A DNA stretch of 64,000 nt from DASUAO01 sp035763745 (lineage in GTDB: Bacteria > Actinomycetota > Acidimicrobiia > IMCC26256 > PALSA-555): NCBI GenBank assembly GCA_035763745.1, contig DASUAO010000057.1, positions 1 through 64,000 on the forward strand, read 5' to 3'. Both the position numbers and the translations under genes were made by a program. A model generated the notes under the pieces. That model saw only the letters and a program-made list of their open reading frames with translations, had not been told where the DNA came from and did no database searches. Shown piece after piece: positions 34,733 through 43,518 of this stretch (its first letter is position 1; each line of letters opens with the position of its first letter).

Positions 34733-35419
34733 TCATTCGCTCCCGCGCCAGGGTGGCGTCCGGGGCGGATCGAAGTCGACCGGTCGCTGCTCGCCGTCGA
34801 TCGCCGCGAAGGCGGTCTCGACCCATCGGGCGCCGCCCGCCAGCGGCCATGGCAGCGCGTCGCGCGCATAGAAGCCCACGTCGCGCGTCTCCAGCGGGTG
34901 CCCCTGGAGCTCGCCGCCGAGCATCCGACAGTGGAAGAGCATCGAGTACATCGGGAGCCGGGCGAAGCCGAGCCGCAGCCCGTCGAACACCGCGACGAGC
35001 GACTCCACCTCGACCTCGATGCCGGTCTCCTCGTAGACCTCCTTCACCGCGATCTCCGCGGGTGAGTAGCCCACGTCGGCCCATCCCACCGGGTACAGCC
35101 ACACACCCGAGTCGGCACGCTGGGTGAGCAGGATCTCGCCGTCGGCGTTGCCCACGATCGCGGCGACCGCCACCTTCGGGGTCACGTAGCCGGCAACGCC
35201 CTCGCCCACCGAGGCGAGCCACTCCTCGAACATGGCGTCGGCCTCGGCCTCCTCGACCGCAGCCGAGCGGATGTCGGCGGCCACCTTGAGCACCTCCTCG
35301 AAGCGCTCCTTCTCGTAGAGGCTCTGGGTGAACCCGAGGCCGGTGCGCGCGACAGCGCTGAGCGTCTCGGCCCAGCGCAGCAGGTCCGATGCCGCGACGG
35401 CATGAGTCGGGTCGGTCAC
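34733..35419 (-). CDS. NUDIX hydrolase with N-terminal helical domain
   Basis: The 228-residue protein has an N-terminal helical domain (DLLRWAETLSAVARTGLGF..LYEKERFEE) typical of the NUDIX_N subgroup, followed by a NUDIX fold. The box reads GWADVGYSPAEIAVKEVYEETGI. Compared with the standard GX5EX7REUXEEXGU, the first Glu is Tyr and the Arg is Lys, while the metal-binding EE pair is kept. Related proteins hydrolyse nucleoside-diphosphate sugars such as ADP-ribose. TAGGCT stands seven bases before GTG 35419. Confidence 0.85.
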   Translation of the reverse strand: MTDPTHAVAASDLLRWAETLSAVARTGLGFTQSLYEKERFEEVLKVAADIRSAAVEEAEADAMFEEWLASVGEGVAGYVTPKVAVAAIVGNADGEILLTQRADSGVWLYPVGWADVGYSPAEIAVKEVYEETGIEVEVESLVAVFDGLRLGFARLPMYSMLFHCRMLGGELQGHPLETRDVGFYARDALPWPLAGGARWVETAFAAIDGEQRPVDFDPPRTPPWRGSE

Positions 35420-35437
35420 GAGCGCGAGCCTATTGGC

Positions 35438-37834
35438 TCACCGCGGAGGCGCGACCAGGGTGTCACGGACGAGGCGGGCCACCAGGGTCGCACGCAGCCG
35501 ATCCAGGGCGAGGGGGGCGGTCGGCTTCGCTCCGTGGGCGTCGCGGACATAGAACACGTCGACGACCCGTTCGCCGAGGGTCGAGACCAGCGCCGCGCTC
35601 ACGTCGAGATCGAGGTCGGCGAACACCGCGGCGACGCGCGCGAGGAGTCCCACGTCGTCGGGCGCGTGCACCTCGACGACGGTGGCCGCCGTCGAGGCCT
35701 CGAGGTCGAAGGAGATGCGGACCGACGAGTCGTGAGCGCCCTCGGGTCGCCGGTACCGGGCGAAGCGCTCCCCCAGCCGCTCCTTCAACGAGAGACGCCC
35801 GTCGAGTGCGGCGGTCACGTCGCGCTCCACGGCCGCCCGACCGGCCCCGTCGAGCCGCCCGAACTCGTCGACTCCCCAGTACACCTCGAGTGCCATGCCG
35901 TCGGGTGCTCCGTAGAGCGACGCGCCTCGTACGTCGAAGCCGTGCAACGCGAGGGCACCGGCCACCGTTGCGAGCAGACCCTGGCGATCGGGCGCCACGA
36001 CGGTGCACTCCAGGAGCCCGTCGGGGCGATCCCCCCAGGAGAACGCGAGCGCGCCACCGGCCAGCAGCTCGCGGTGCTGCTCGATCGCCCGTTCGCGCTC
36101 GTACGCGTGACCCGCGCCGACCACGCCGCGCTCGAGGAGCGAGTCCGCTTCGACGAACAGCTGGCGCACGAGCGCGGCCTTGGCCCGGTTCCATGCCGCC
36201 GGGCCGGTCGCCCGCGAGTCCCCGACCGTCAGCGCGTAGAGGAGGTCGAGCCGCTCGGTGTCGCCGACCGCCCGGCCGAACCGGACGATCGTCGCCTCGT
36301 CCGCGAGGTCACGACGCGTGGCGGTGTCGGCGAGGAGCAGATGGTTCCGGACGAGCCACTCCAGGACCTCGACTCCGTGGTCGTCGAGCCCGAGTCGACG
36401 GGCGACCGTCCGCGCGGTGATCGCGCCGACCTTCGAGTGGTCGTCCTGCGAGCCCTTGGCGATGTCGTGGAGCAACGCGCCGAGCAGGAGGAGGTCGGTC
36501 CGCGTGCGCCGCGCCACGTCCCCGTCGAACCCGTCTGCGTCGAGCAGCGCCGCGCACTCGGCCACACATTCGAGCAGGTGCCGGTCGACGGTGAACCGGT
36601 GGTAGGCGTTCCGCTGGGGTAGCGCGCGGACGGACTCCCACTCGGGCAGGACCGCGCTCACCGCGTCGACCTGGTCCAGCGACTCGATGACGGGCACCGC
36701 AGCCCGCCCGTGCCGGAGCAGGTCGATGAGTGCGTCACGCACCGACGGCTCCGGCGAGGGGTCGGCTTCGAGCCCGCGGAGTCGCTCCAGCGCCGTCCGG
36801 TCGATCGGAGCGCCTCGGTCGGCGGCGCTGATGGCCGCACTGAGCATCGTCGCGACATCGACGTTCGCGTCGGATGCCAGGGTGACCACGCCGTCGCGGA
36901 GCACCACCCCGTCGGCCAGTCGTCGCTCCCGCCCGCCGCCACGACCGAAGGGACCCCGGCGCGTCGATCGGAGCCGGCGCCACACCTCCTGGGAGATCCA
37001 CATCACGCCGCGTGCCACCTCGGACAGCCCTCGCACGAGCGCGTCGGCATCGACCGCACCGGCGCCCTCGGCGACCGCGTCCTGCTCCTGGAGCGTGAGC
37101 TGATCGCTCCGTCCGCCGGTCACGCGGTGCAGCGCGACGCGCACGTGGAGCAGTCGGGCTCGAGCGCGCGCGAGGACGAGCGGGTCGTCGGCCTGGAGGT
37201 AGCCCGCCCGGACGAGCGCACCGATCCCGCCGGTGTCCGGTTCGACAGCCCATCCCGCCCAGTCGAGCGACTGGAGGTCGCGCAGCCCCCCGGCACCGTC
37301 CTTGAGGTTGGGCTCGAGCATCTCGGCGATCGGCCCCGGTTGCTCGAGTCGAGCGGAGGCCGCAACCGCGAGCTCCTCCACGAACGAGCTCCGTCGCTTG
37401 TGCGCGAGCCCTCGGGTCCTGATCTCGAGGTCCAACGCGAGCTCGCGGTCGCCGACGAGATGGCGGACGTCGAGGAAGCTCGTCAGCGCCTCGGTCTCCT
37501 CCGCTGCGAGCTCGAGTGCCTCTTTCGGGGTCCGCACGGCGTGGCCGAGGACGAGTCCCGCGTCCCAGAGCGGGTACCAGAGCCGCTCGGCTCCGGCGGA
37601 GACGTCGGCCGAGGACGCCGAGCCGTCGTGGAGCAGCATCACGTCGACGTCGGACCCGGGGCACAGCTCCTGGCGTGCGTACGAACCCAACGCGACGACC
37701 GCGAACCGCCCCGTCAGGTCGAGGCCGCGCGCGACGTCCTCGATCGCAGCGTCGATCGAGCGCGAGAGGGCAGCACCAAAGGCGGCGCCCCCGAGTGCGG
37801 GGTCGCGCACGAGGCGATCGCGCTCGCTCCGCAT
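35438..37834 (-). CDS. glnD: [Protein-PII] uridylyltransferase/uridylyl-removing enzyme GlnD
   Basis: GlnD senses glutamine and modifies PII on its T-loop tyrosine (in some actinobacteria by adenylylation). The domains are in the expected order over 798 residues: nucleotidyltransferase GSYARQELCPGSDVDVMLLHDG (about residues 50-71), the GlnD-specific linker with EPNLKDGAGGLRDLQSLDW, an HD phosphohydrolase domain (LLHDIAKGSQDDHSKVG), and two C-terminal ACT domains (VVAPDRQGLLATVAGALALHG and VHAPDDVGLLARVAAVFADL). I chose ATG 37834, 31 bp after the glnB stop. It completes the amt-glnB-glnD operon. Confidence 0.95.
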   Translation of the reverse strand: MRSERDRLVRDPALGGAAFGAALSRSIDAAIEDVARGLDLTGRFAVVALGSYARQELCPGSDVDVMLLHDGSASSADVSAGAERLWYPLWDAGLVLGHAVRTPKEALELAAEETEALTSFLDVRHLVGDRELALDLEIRTRGLAHKRRSSFVEELAVAASARLEQPGPIAEMLEPNLKDGAGGLRDLQSLDWAGWAVEPDTGGIGALVRAGYLQADDPLVLARARARLLHVRVALHRVTGGRSDQLTLQEQDAVAEGAGAVDADALVRGLSEVARGVMWISQEVWRRLRSTRRGPFGRGGGRERRLADGVVLRDGVVTLASDANVDVATMLSAAISAADRGAPIDRTALERLRGLEADPSPEPSVRDALIDLLRHGRAAVPVIESLDQVDAVSAVLPEWESVRALPQRNAYHRFTVDRHLLECVAECAALLDADGFDGDVARRTRTDLLLLGALLHDIAKGSQDDHSKVGAITARTVARRLGLDDHGVEVLEWLVRNHLLLADTATRRDLADEATIVRFGRAVGDTERLDLLYALTVGDSRATGPAAWNRAKAALVRQLFVEADSLLERGVVGAGHAYERERAIEQHRELLAGGALAFSWGDRPDGLLECTVVAPDRQGLLATVAGALALHGFDVRGASLYGAPDGMALEVYWGVDEFGRLDGAGRAAVERDVTAALDGRLSLKERLGERFARYRRPEGAHDSSVRISFDLEASTAATVVEVHAPDDVGLLARVAAVFADLDLDVSAALVSTLGERVVDVFYVRDAHGAKPTAPLALDRLRATLVARLVRDTLVAPPR

Positions 37835-37865
37835 CCGCGCCGCCGTCGGCGGGGCGGACCCTCCC

Positions 37866-38204
37866 TCAGAGGGCGTCAGGACCGGCTTCCCCCGTACGGA
37901 TGCGCACGACGCTGTCGACGGGGACGACCCAGACCTTGCCGTCGCCGATCTTGCCGGTGCGGGCCGTCTCCACGATGGCCGTCGTGATGCGCTCGACATC
38001 GGCGTCTTCGACGAGGATCTCGATGCGCACCTTCGGGACGAAGTCGATCGTGTACTCCGCACCTCGGTAGACCTCGGTGTGGCCGCGCTGACGCCCGAAG
38101 CCCTGCACGTCGGACACCGTGATGCCCTGCACCCCGAGGTCCTTCAGTGCGTCCTTCACGTCGTCGAGCTTGAACGGCTTGATGATGCTCACGATGAGCT
38201 TCAT
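37866..38204 (-). CDS. glnB: Nitrogen regulatory protein PII
   Basis: PII integrates 2-oxoglutarate, ATP/ADP and glutamine signals and, with Amt, controls ammonium uptake. The 112-residue trimer-forming protein has MKLIVSIIKPFKLDDVKDAL at its start, the T-loop RGAEYTIDFVPKVRIE with the modifiable Tyr51, and the C-terminal signature GDGKVWVVPVDSVVRIRTGE. Its place between amt and glnD, with 17- and 31-bp gaps, makes it a GlnK-type PII that should bind the transporter. Confidence 0.97.
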   Translation of the reverse strand: MKLIVSIIKPFKLDDVKDALKDLGVQGITVSDVQGFGRQRGHTEVYRGAEYTIDFVPKVRIEILVEDADVERITTAIVETARTGKIGDGKVWVVPVDSVVRIRTGEAGPDAL

Positions 38205-38221
38205 GTTCGTGTGAAATCCTT

Positions 38222-39466
38222 TCAGACCCGTTCGAGGGCGTAGCCGGTCTCGGAGTGTTGCGTGAGGTCGAGGCCGGTCTCCTCGTCCTCTTCGCTCACC
38301 CGGATTCCCCCGGGCAGTGCCTTCTTCAGCCCGTACCCGATCGCCAGCGAGACGACGAACGAGAACGCCATCACCACTGCCACGGCGAGGACCTGCTCAC
38401 CGAAGAGGCTCCATCCTCCACCGAAGAACACCCCGTCGGCCCCGGCCGCGTTGACCGATGCGTCGGCGAAGAGCCCGAGGAGCACCGAGCCGATGATGCC
38501 ACCCACGAGGTGGACGGCGACCACGTCCAGGGAGTCGTCGTAGCCGAACTTGAACTTCAGGCTGATCGCCAGATAGCAGACGGCTCCTGCGACCCCGCCG
38601 ATGGCGAGCGGCGCCAAGCCCCCGACGAAGCCGGCACACGGCGTGATCGCCACGAGTCCGGCGACCGCACCGGACGCCGCACCGAGCGTCGTGGCGTGCC
38701 CGGCCTTGAGGCGCTCGACGACGAGCCAGGCCACCATCGCCGCGGCGGCGGCGACGAACGTGTTGAGGAACGCCTGCGCCGCGACCCCGTTCGCGGCGAG
38801 AGCCGAGCCCGCGTTGAACCCGAACCAGCCGAACCAGAGGATGCCGGTCCCGAGGAGCGTGAGCGGCAGCGAGTGGGGCGGCATGGGCTCCTTCGGCCAC
38901 CGGCGCCGCTTCCCGAGGAGGAACACGAGCGCCAGCGCCCCCGCACCGGCGTTCACATGGACCACCGCGCCCCCCGCGAAGTCGAGCGCCCCCCGTTCGG
39001 CGAGCCAGCCGCCGGCGAAGATCCAGTGCGCGACCGGGAGGTAGACGAGCACCGACCAGAGGATGATGAACCCCACCCATCCGACGAAGCGCATGCGGTC
39101 GGCGATCGCGCCGGTGATCAGCGCCGGCGTGATCACGGCGAACGTGAGCTGGAACACGATGAACGCGATCAGCGGAATCGTCGTCCCGGCGAACACCGCC
39201 TCGGCCGAGATGTCCTTGAGCCCGATGAAGTCGAAGTTCCCGATGACCCCGCCGTTCCCGAGGCCGCCGAACGCGAGCGTGTACCCGAACAGCACCCACA
39301 GCACCGTCACGATGCCCATCGCGAAGAAGTTCTGCATGAGCATCGCAAGGACGTTCTTCGCGCGCACCATCCCGCCGTAGAACAGCGCCAGGCCCGGCGT
39401 CATGAACAGCACGAGCGCGGCGGACACCAGCACCCAGGCAGTGTCGCCAGCGTTGATCACGTCCAC
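38222..39466 (-). CDS. amt: Ammonium transporter Amt
   Basis: Amt is a trimeric ammonium channel of the cytoplasmic membrane. The 414-residue protein has the expected eleven helices and no long signal sequence: TPGLALFYGGMVRAKN, the conserved GALDFAGGAVVHVNAGAGAL with the first pore His, GFNAGSALAANG and the second pore His in AVHLVGGIIGSV. GTG 39466 has GAGGGGGA just upstream. A GlnR-type operator lies 60-97 bp upstream, so it is probably induced by nitrogen limitation with glnB and glnD. Confidence 0.97.
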   Translation of the reverse strand: MDVINAGDTAWVLVSAALVLFMTPGLALFYGGMVRAKNVLAMLMQNFFAMGIVTVLWVLFGYTLAFGGLGNGGVIGNFDFIGLKDISAEAVFAGTTIPLIAFIVFQLTFAVITPALITGAIADRMRFVGWVGFIILWSVLVYLPVAHWIFAGGWLAERGALDFAGGAVVHVNAGAGALALVFLLGKRRRWPKEPMPPHSLPLTLLGTGILWFGWFGFNAGSALAANGVAAQAFLNTFVAAAAAMVAWLVVERLKAGHATTLGAASGAVAGLVAITPCAGFVGGLAPLAIGGVAGAVCYLAISLKFKFGYDDSLDVVAVHLVGGIIGSVLLGLFADASVNAAGADGVFFGGGWSLFGEQVLAVAVVMAFSFVVSLAIGYGLKKALPGGIRVSEEDEETGLDLTQHSETGYALERV

Positions 39467-39525
39467 GGATCCCCCTCTTCGACGGAGTCGCCCTTGTCAG
39501 GTTCGCGACAGCCTGGTGCGGCGAG

Positions 39526-39563
39526 GTTTCCGGAGGGTCGCGCCAATGTTTCGACAGTGTGAA
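39526..39563 (-). promoter_or_regulatory. GlnR-type operator upstream of amt-glnB-glnD
   Basis: Read on the minus strand: TTCAC-n6-GAAAC-n6-GCGAC-n6-GAAAC. This is the a-b-a-b half-site order and exact 6-base spacing of the GlnR consensus (gTnAC-n6-GaAAC, twice), with both GAAAC sites perfect. It lies 60-97 bp before GTG 39466, a normal activator position. GlnR binding is inferred from the pattern; no glnR gene is in the window. The rest of 39467-39691 shows nothing I can name. Confidence 0.65.
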
Positions 39564-39691
39564 CAGTCGCCCCGGGTGGCTGGAGCCAGGTCTTCGCCCG
39601 GCAGGACTGCCGATGCTGGACAGCTTCGGAACGTCGGTCGATGACACGATCGGATCGTACGACTGCGCGTCGGCTCGGCCGCTGCTGGACG

Positions 39692-40186
39692 TCATCTCGT
39701 GTCATCCGATCGGAGGGCGGCCGCCTTCGCCATCCCCCACGCCAGGAGGAGCGGACCGAGCGCCGGGTCACCGAGGTCGGCGAGCGTGGCGGGCATCAGC
39801 CCGTAACGATCGTCGGGCCAGGACCGGGTGGCGAACTCGTCGCGGTCGACCGGAGGGATCCCGATCCCCACGAGCACCTCGGTGGGTTCAGCCACCGCGG
39901 TGCGCACGACTTCGAGGGGCGTGCGCGCCATCGCAGCAGGCTCGGACGCGAACAGCGCCCGGAGCTCGGCGCCGACGCGCTCGGCCACAACCGCTGCCGC
40001 GGCGCGCGCGGCCGACTCCCAGTCCACCGCTGCGCCCGAGGCCCCCGCCCACGCGTCGGCGATGCGACCGACCTCGCCGAGGACCCATTCCGGGAGCACC
40101 GCGGTCACTCGATCCACGATCTCGTCGGAGACGGCGCGGAGCCGTTCGAGGGCAGCGTTGCGGGTCAGACGATCGGCCACGTGCAC
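39692..40186 (-). CDS. Hypothetical protein
   Basis: I do not recognise this 164-residue protein. It is soluble, helical and Ala/Arg/Asp-rich: VADRLTRNAALERLRAVSDEIVDRVTAVLPEWV, then a helix-rich core (RAAAAVVAERVGAELRALF) and a conserved-looking segment (LMPATLADLGDPALGPLLLAWGMAKAAAL). GTG 40186 is the longest start; GTG 40180 is equally possible, and neither has a clear ribosome-binding site. It lies 22 bp after hemQ on the same strand, so it may be co-transcribed. Confidence 0.65.
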   Translation of the reverse strand: MHVADRLTRNAALERLRAVSDEIVDRVTAVLPEWVLGEVGRIADAWAGASGAAVDWESAARAAAAVVAERVGAELRALFASEPAAMARTPLEVVRTAVAEPTEVLVGIGIPPVDRDEFATRSWPDDRYGLMPATLADLGDPALGPLLLAWGMAKAAALRSDDTR

Positions 40187-40208
40187 ACAGGAAGCGCGGC
40201 CGCTGGGT

Positions 40209-41009
40209 TCACGCGTCGAGTCCCACCCGCCGGAGGGCCTCGGACGGATCGAGCACCAGCCCGGTCACGAAGGCCCCGAAGTCCGCGTACCGCGCCGAGA
40301 CCTCGTCGAAGCGCATCTCGTAGACGATCTCCTTGAGCACGTCGGGGTCGTCGGCGAAGAGCGTGACCCCCCACTCCCAGTCGTCGATGCCGGTGGAGCC
40401 GGTGATGAGCTGGACGACCCGACCGGCGAAGGTACGGCCGACCCGCGCGTGTCCGGCCATGAGGTGCTTGCGCTCGTCGAACGGCAACGCGTACCAGTTG
40501 TCGTCGCCGGGACCGGCACCACGACGCTTCGACATGGGGTAGAAGCACAGCATCCGACGCTCGGGCAGGGTGGGGTGGATGCGCTGCTCGCGGTAGTGGT
40601 CGATGCGCTCCCGCCAGGTCGCGAGCCGCGCCTCGATCTCGGCCCGATCCGTCAACGACTCCTCCTCGAGGAGGCGGGCCCGTTCGTCGTCCTCGGTCGC
40701 GGCGTACTCGGACGACTCCGTGAGCGAGACGTAGGACCACGTGAGCCGCAGGGGTCCGCGCGTCAGGTCGTGCTGGAGCGCTTGCAGGCGGGCAAGGTCG
40801 GGACCGACCGCCATGATCCCCAGGTCGGCCTTGTGACCGAGCACCGCGAACGTCCGGGCCTGGTGTGGTGCGACCGCACAGAAGGTGTCGATCGCTTCGA
40901 GGATCTGCTTGGCGCCACCCGCCTCACGGTCGGCCGCATCGTGGTCGACAGCGAAGAAGAGGTGCAGCACCCCCCAGCCCTGGGAGGCCTCGACCGGTTC
41001 GTGGCTCAT
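40209..41009 (-). CDS. hemQ: Coproheme decarboxylase HemQ (ChdC)
   Basis: HemQ carries out the last step of the coproporphyrin-dependent haem pathway, converting coprohaem to haem b. The 266-residue protein belongs to the chlorite-dismutase superfamily: WGVLHLFFAVDHDAADR, then the SYVSLTESSEY stretch, the YPMSKRR block (Tyr-x3-Lys of the HemQ active site) and the proximal haem His in KHLMAGHARVGR. True chlorite dismutases have different residues there. The start is set by the leaderless -10 TAGCCT. No other haem gene is adjacent. Confidence 0.93.
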   Translation of the reverse strand: MSHEPVEASQGWGVLHLFFAVDHDAADREAGGAKQILEAIDTFCAVAPHQARTFAVLGHKADLGIMAVGPDLARLQALQHDLTRGPLRLTWSYVSLTESSEYAATEDDERARLLEEESLTDRAEIEARLATWRERIDHYREQRIHPTLPERRMLCFYPMSKRRGAGPGDDNWYALPFDERKHLMAGHARVGRTFAGRVVQLITGSTGIDDWEWGVTLFADDPDVLKEIVYEMRFDEVSARYADFGAFVTGLVLDPSEALRRVGLDA

Positions 41010-41015
41010 GGAACG

Positions 41016-41021
41016 AGGCTA
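41016..41021 (-). promoter_or_regulatory. Leaderless -10 box TAGCCT before hemQ
   Basis: TAGCCT on the minus strand is followed by six bases and ATG 41009. It overlaps the stop codon of the preceding gene, so hemQ can be transcribed on its own. Confidence 0.55.
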
Positions 41022-41492
41022 GACCTGGCCGGCGCCGCCACCTGCTCCGGGACCGGGCGCGAATGTCTCGACGGCCTCCACCGCCGCGAGGTGGAACGGA
41101 TAGTGGCGGGCCATGACGTCGCGCACCTGCGCCTCGGCCTCCCATCCCTCGCCGTCGACGAGCAGCCGGAACAGCCGGCGGAGGAACGCGCCCTCGACGA
41201 ACGCGCGCTGGATTCGGGGCGGCTCGGGATCGACGACCTCCCGCATGATCGGCGGGCACACCGTCACGAGCTCGGCCCCGACGTCGGCGAGCACCGGCTC
41301 GTGGAAGTCCGCTTCCAGGTCGGCGAGCAGCCCGCACGCCACCTCGTCGACGATCCGCTCGTCACGCCGCGCGACCTCGAGGAACTCCTCTCGGGGAAGG
41401 AACTGCACCGACGCCGACGGCAGCACGGGCCGGTAGTCGACCCACTTCTGCTCCACCAACGCCCGGATGACCTGCTCGTCGATGCCCCCCAT
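41019..41492 (-). CDS. Hypothetical protein upstream of hemQ
   Basis: I do not recognise a family in this 157-residue protein. It begins MGGIDEQVIRALVEQKWVDYRPVLPSASVQFLPREEFLEVA and contains PPIMREVVDPEPPRIQRAFVEGAFLRRLFRLLVDGE, then a Gly-rich C-terminus. It is soluble and acidic. GGGGAG lies 5 bases before ATG 41492, which fixes the start. It ends 9 bp before hemQ. Upstream of it, 41493-41685 (between this gene and the groEL terminator) shows no gene or element I can support. Confidence 0.7.
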   Translation of the reverse strand: MGGIDEQVIRALVEQKWVDYRPVLPSASVQFLPREEFLEVARRDERIVDEVACGLLADLEADFHEPVLADVGAELVTVCPPIMREVVDPEPPRIQRAFVEGAFLRRLFRLLVDGEGWEAEAQVRDVMARHYPFHLAAVEAVETFAPGPGAGGGAGQV

Positions 41493-41685
41493 CTTGCTCC
41501 CCACACGCTCCGAACGAGCGTCATTCCGAGCCAACCCCGCCCAGGGGTGGTGGTGCCACTGCACATGTCGAGCCGGGGGGCGACGGGGCCGCCGCGGACG
41601 CACTGGGCTTCGGAGGGAGCGGTGGTCCCGGCGCCCCCCGGTACCCCCGTGAGCACCGGCATCACGGCGAGCACCGGGACGCGAA

Positions 41686-41713
41686 TCGGGGCACCCCCAA
41701 AGGGATGCCCCGA
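41686..41713 (-). terminator. Probable groEL terminator
   Basis: TCGGGGCA and TGCCCCGA form a perfect 8-bp stem, with extra CCC/GGG pairing inside the 12-base middle. It lies 30-57 bases downstream of the groEL stop on the minus strand. There is no long U-run, as is usual in high-GC actinobacteria. Confidence 0.6.
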
Positions 41714-41742
41714 CCCGTGCAGTTCCTGTGGAGAGGAAGGAC

Positions 41743-43395
41743 CTAGAAGTCCATCCCTCCCATGCCACCCATGTCGGGCATGCCACCGCCGGGCATGCCA
41801 CCGGCCGGGGCCGGGGGCTCGGGCTTGTCGGCGACGACCGCCTCGGTGGTGAGGAAGAGGGCCGCGATCGACGCTGCGTTCTGCAGCGCGGAGCGGGTCA
41901 CCTTGGCGGCGTCGATGACACCGGCCTTGATGAGGTCCTCGTACTCCTCGGTCGCGGCGTTCAGGCCGTTGGCCCCCTTGAGGCCACGCACCTTCTCGAC
42001 CACGACGCCACCTTCGAGACCGGCGTTGAGCGCGATCTGCTTGATGGGCTCCTCGAGCGCACGAGCGACCATGCGGGCACCCGTCGCCTCGTCACCGTCG
42101 AGGGACTTCGCAGCCTCGAGCACCGTGGCCTGGGCCCGCAGGAGCGCGACGCCGCCACCGGCGACGACACCCTCCTCGACCGCGGCCTTGGTGGTCTGGA
42201 CCGCGTCCTCGATGCGGTGCTTCTTCTCCTTGAGCTCGACCTCCGTCGCCGCGCCCACCTTGATGATGGCCACGCCGCCCGACAGCTTCGCGAGGCGCTC
42301 CTGGAGCTTCTCGCGGTCGTAGTCGGAGTCCGTGTTGTCGATCTCGGAGCGGATCTGGTTGATCCGGCCCTGGACGTCGTCCTTGGCCCCCGCACCCTCG
42401 ACGATCGTGGTCTCGTCCTTGGTGACGACGACCTTGCGCGCCGTCCCCAGCAGGTCGAGGCCGACGTTCTCGAGCTTCAACCCGACCTCCTCGGCGACCA
42501 CCTGGCCACCGGTGAGGATCGCGAGGTCCTCGAGCATCGCCTTGCGGCGCTCGCCGAAGCCGGGGGCCTTGACCGCCACCGACTTGAACGTGCCACGGAT
42601 CTTGTTGACGACGAGGGTGGCGAGCGCCTCGCCCTCGATGTCCTCGGCGATGATCGCGAGCGGCTTGCCCGACTGCATCACCTTCTCGAGGACCGGCAGC
42701 ATGTCCTTCACCGCCGAGATCTTCGAGCTCACGAGCAGGATGTACGCGTCGTCGAGGACGGTCTCCATGCGCTCGGGGTCGGTGACGAAGTACGGGGAGA
42801 TGTAGCCCTTGTCGAAGCGCATGCCCTCGACGAGGTCCAGCTCCATGCCGAAGGTCTGGCTCTCCTCGACGGTGATGACACCGTCGGTGCCCACCTTCTC
42901 GAGCGCCTCGGCGATCATCGAGCCGACCTCCATGTCGGCGGCCGAGATGGCGGCGACGTTGGCGATCTGCGCCTTGTCGGTCTCCACCTTCTGCGAACCG
43001 GCCTTGATGGACTCGACGGCCGTGGCGACCGCGGACTCGATGCCCCGCTTCAGGATCATCGGGTTGGCGCCGGCGGCGACGTTGCGGAGACCCTCACGGA
43101 CCATCGCCCACGCGAGGACCGTGGCGGTCGTCGTGCCGTCACCGGCGACGTCGTCGGTCTTCTTGGCGACTTCCTTCACCAGCTCGGCACCGATCTTCTC
43201 GATCGGGTCCTCGAGGTCGATCTCCTTGGCGATCGAGACCCCGTCGTTGGTGATCGTGGGAGCGCCCCACTTCTTCTCCAGCACGACGTTGCGGCCCTTG
43301 GGCCCGAGCGTGACGCGGACGGCGTCGGCGAGCTTGTTCATGCCCGCTTCGAGAGAACGGCGGGCGTTCTCGGCGTACGAGATCTGCTTGGACAT
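41743..43395 (-). CDS. groEL: 60-kDa chaperonin GroEL
   Basis: GroEL folds proteins in an ATP-driven double ring. The 550-residue protein is full length, with VTLGPKGRNVVLEKKWGAPTI, the ATPase motif GDGTTTATVLA and AGANPMILKRGIE, and ends in a Gly/Met-rich tail (GGMPGGGMPDMGGMGGMDF). No groES precedes it, so it is a stand-alone copy, as with groEL2 of many actinobacteria. Two CIRCE operators stand 56-117 bp before ATG 43395, so HrcA repression is expected. A hairpin terminator follows. Confidence 0.98.
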   Translation of the reverse strand: MSKQISYAENARRSLEAGMNKLADAVRVTLGPKGRNVVLEKKWGAPTITNDGVSIAKEIDLEDPIEKIGAELVKEVAKKTDDVAGDGTTTATVLAWAMVREGLRNVAAGANPMILKRGIESAVATAVESIKAGSQKVETDKAQIANVAAISAADMEVGSMIAEALEKVGTDGVITVEESQTFGMELDLVEGMRFDKGYISPYFVTDPERMETVLDDAYILLVSSKISAVKDMLPVLEKVMQSGKPLAIIAEDIEGEALATLVVNKIRGTFKSVAVKAPGFGERRKAMLEDLAILTGGQVVAEEVGLKLENVGLDLLGTARKVVVTKDETTIVEGAGAKDDVQGRINQIRSEIDNTDSDYDREKLQERLAKLSGGVAIIKVGAATEVELKEKKHRIEDAVQTTKAAVEEGVVAGGGVALLRAQATVLEAAKSLDGDEATGARMVARALEEPIKQIALNAGLEGGVVVEKVRGLKGANGLNAATEEYEDLIKAGVIDAAKVTRSALQNAASIAALFLTTEAVVADKPEPPAPAGGMPGGGMPDMGGMGGMDF

Positions 43396-43450
43396 CGCGG
43401 TCTGACTCCCTGGGGTGTGGGTGACTTCTCGGACTGGCTCTTGCTGACGC

Positions 43451-43477
43451 TTGGCACTCGAGTGGTGCGAGTGCCAG
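43451..43477. promoter_or_regulatory. CIRCE operator 1 (HrcA site)
   Basis: TTGGCACTC-N9-GAGTGCCAG matches the CIRCE consensus TTAGCACTC-N9-GAGTGCTAA with the exact 9-base spacer. It is the copy nearer to groEL (56 bp before the ATG). Confidence 0.88.
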
Positions 43478-43485
43478 ATCCAATG

Positions 43486-43512
43486 TTGGCACTCTCGCCC
43501 CGCGAGTGCAAA
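43486..43512. promoter_or_regulatory. CIRCE operator 2 (HrcA site)
   Basis: TTGGCACTC-N9-GAGTGCAAA is a second CIRCE element 8 bp away from the first. Two tandem sites should give tighter HrcA repression of groEL. It ends 6 bp from the stop codon of the upstream permease gene. Confidence 0.85.
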
Positions 43513-43518
43513 TGAGGC

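Noticed and set aside
41728..43515. A 595-codon open frame on the plus strand opposite groEL
   Set aside because: It mirrors groEL codon structure, is Leu/Asp/Arg-rich without motifs, and groEL is unmistakable.
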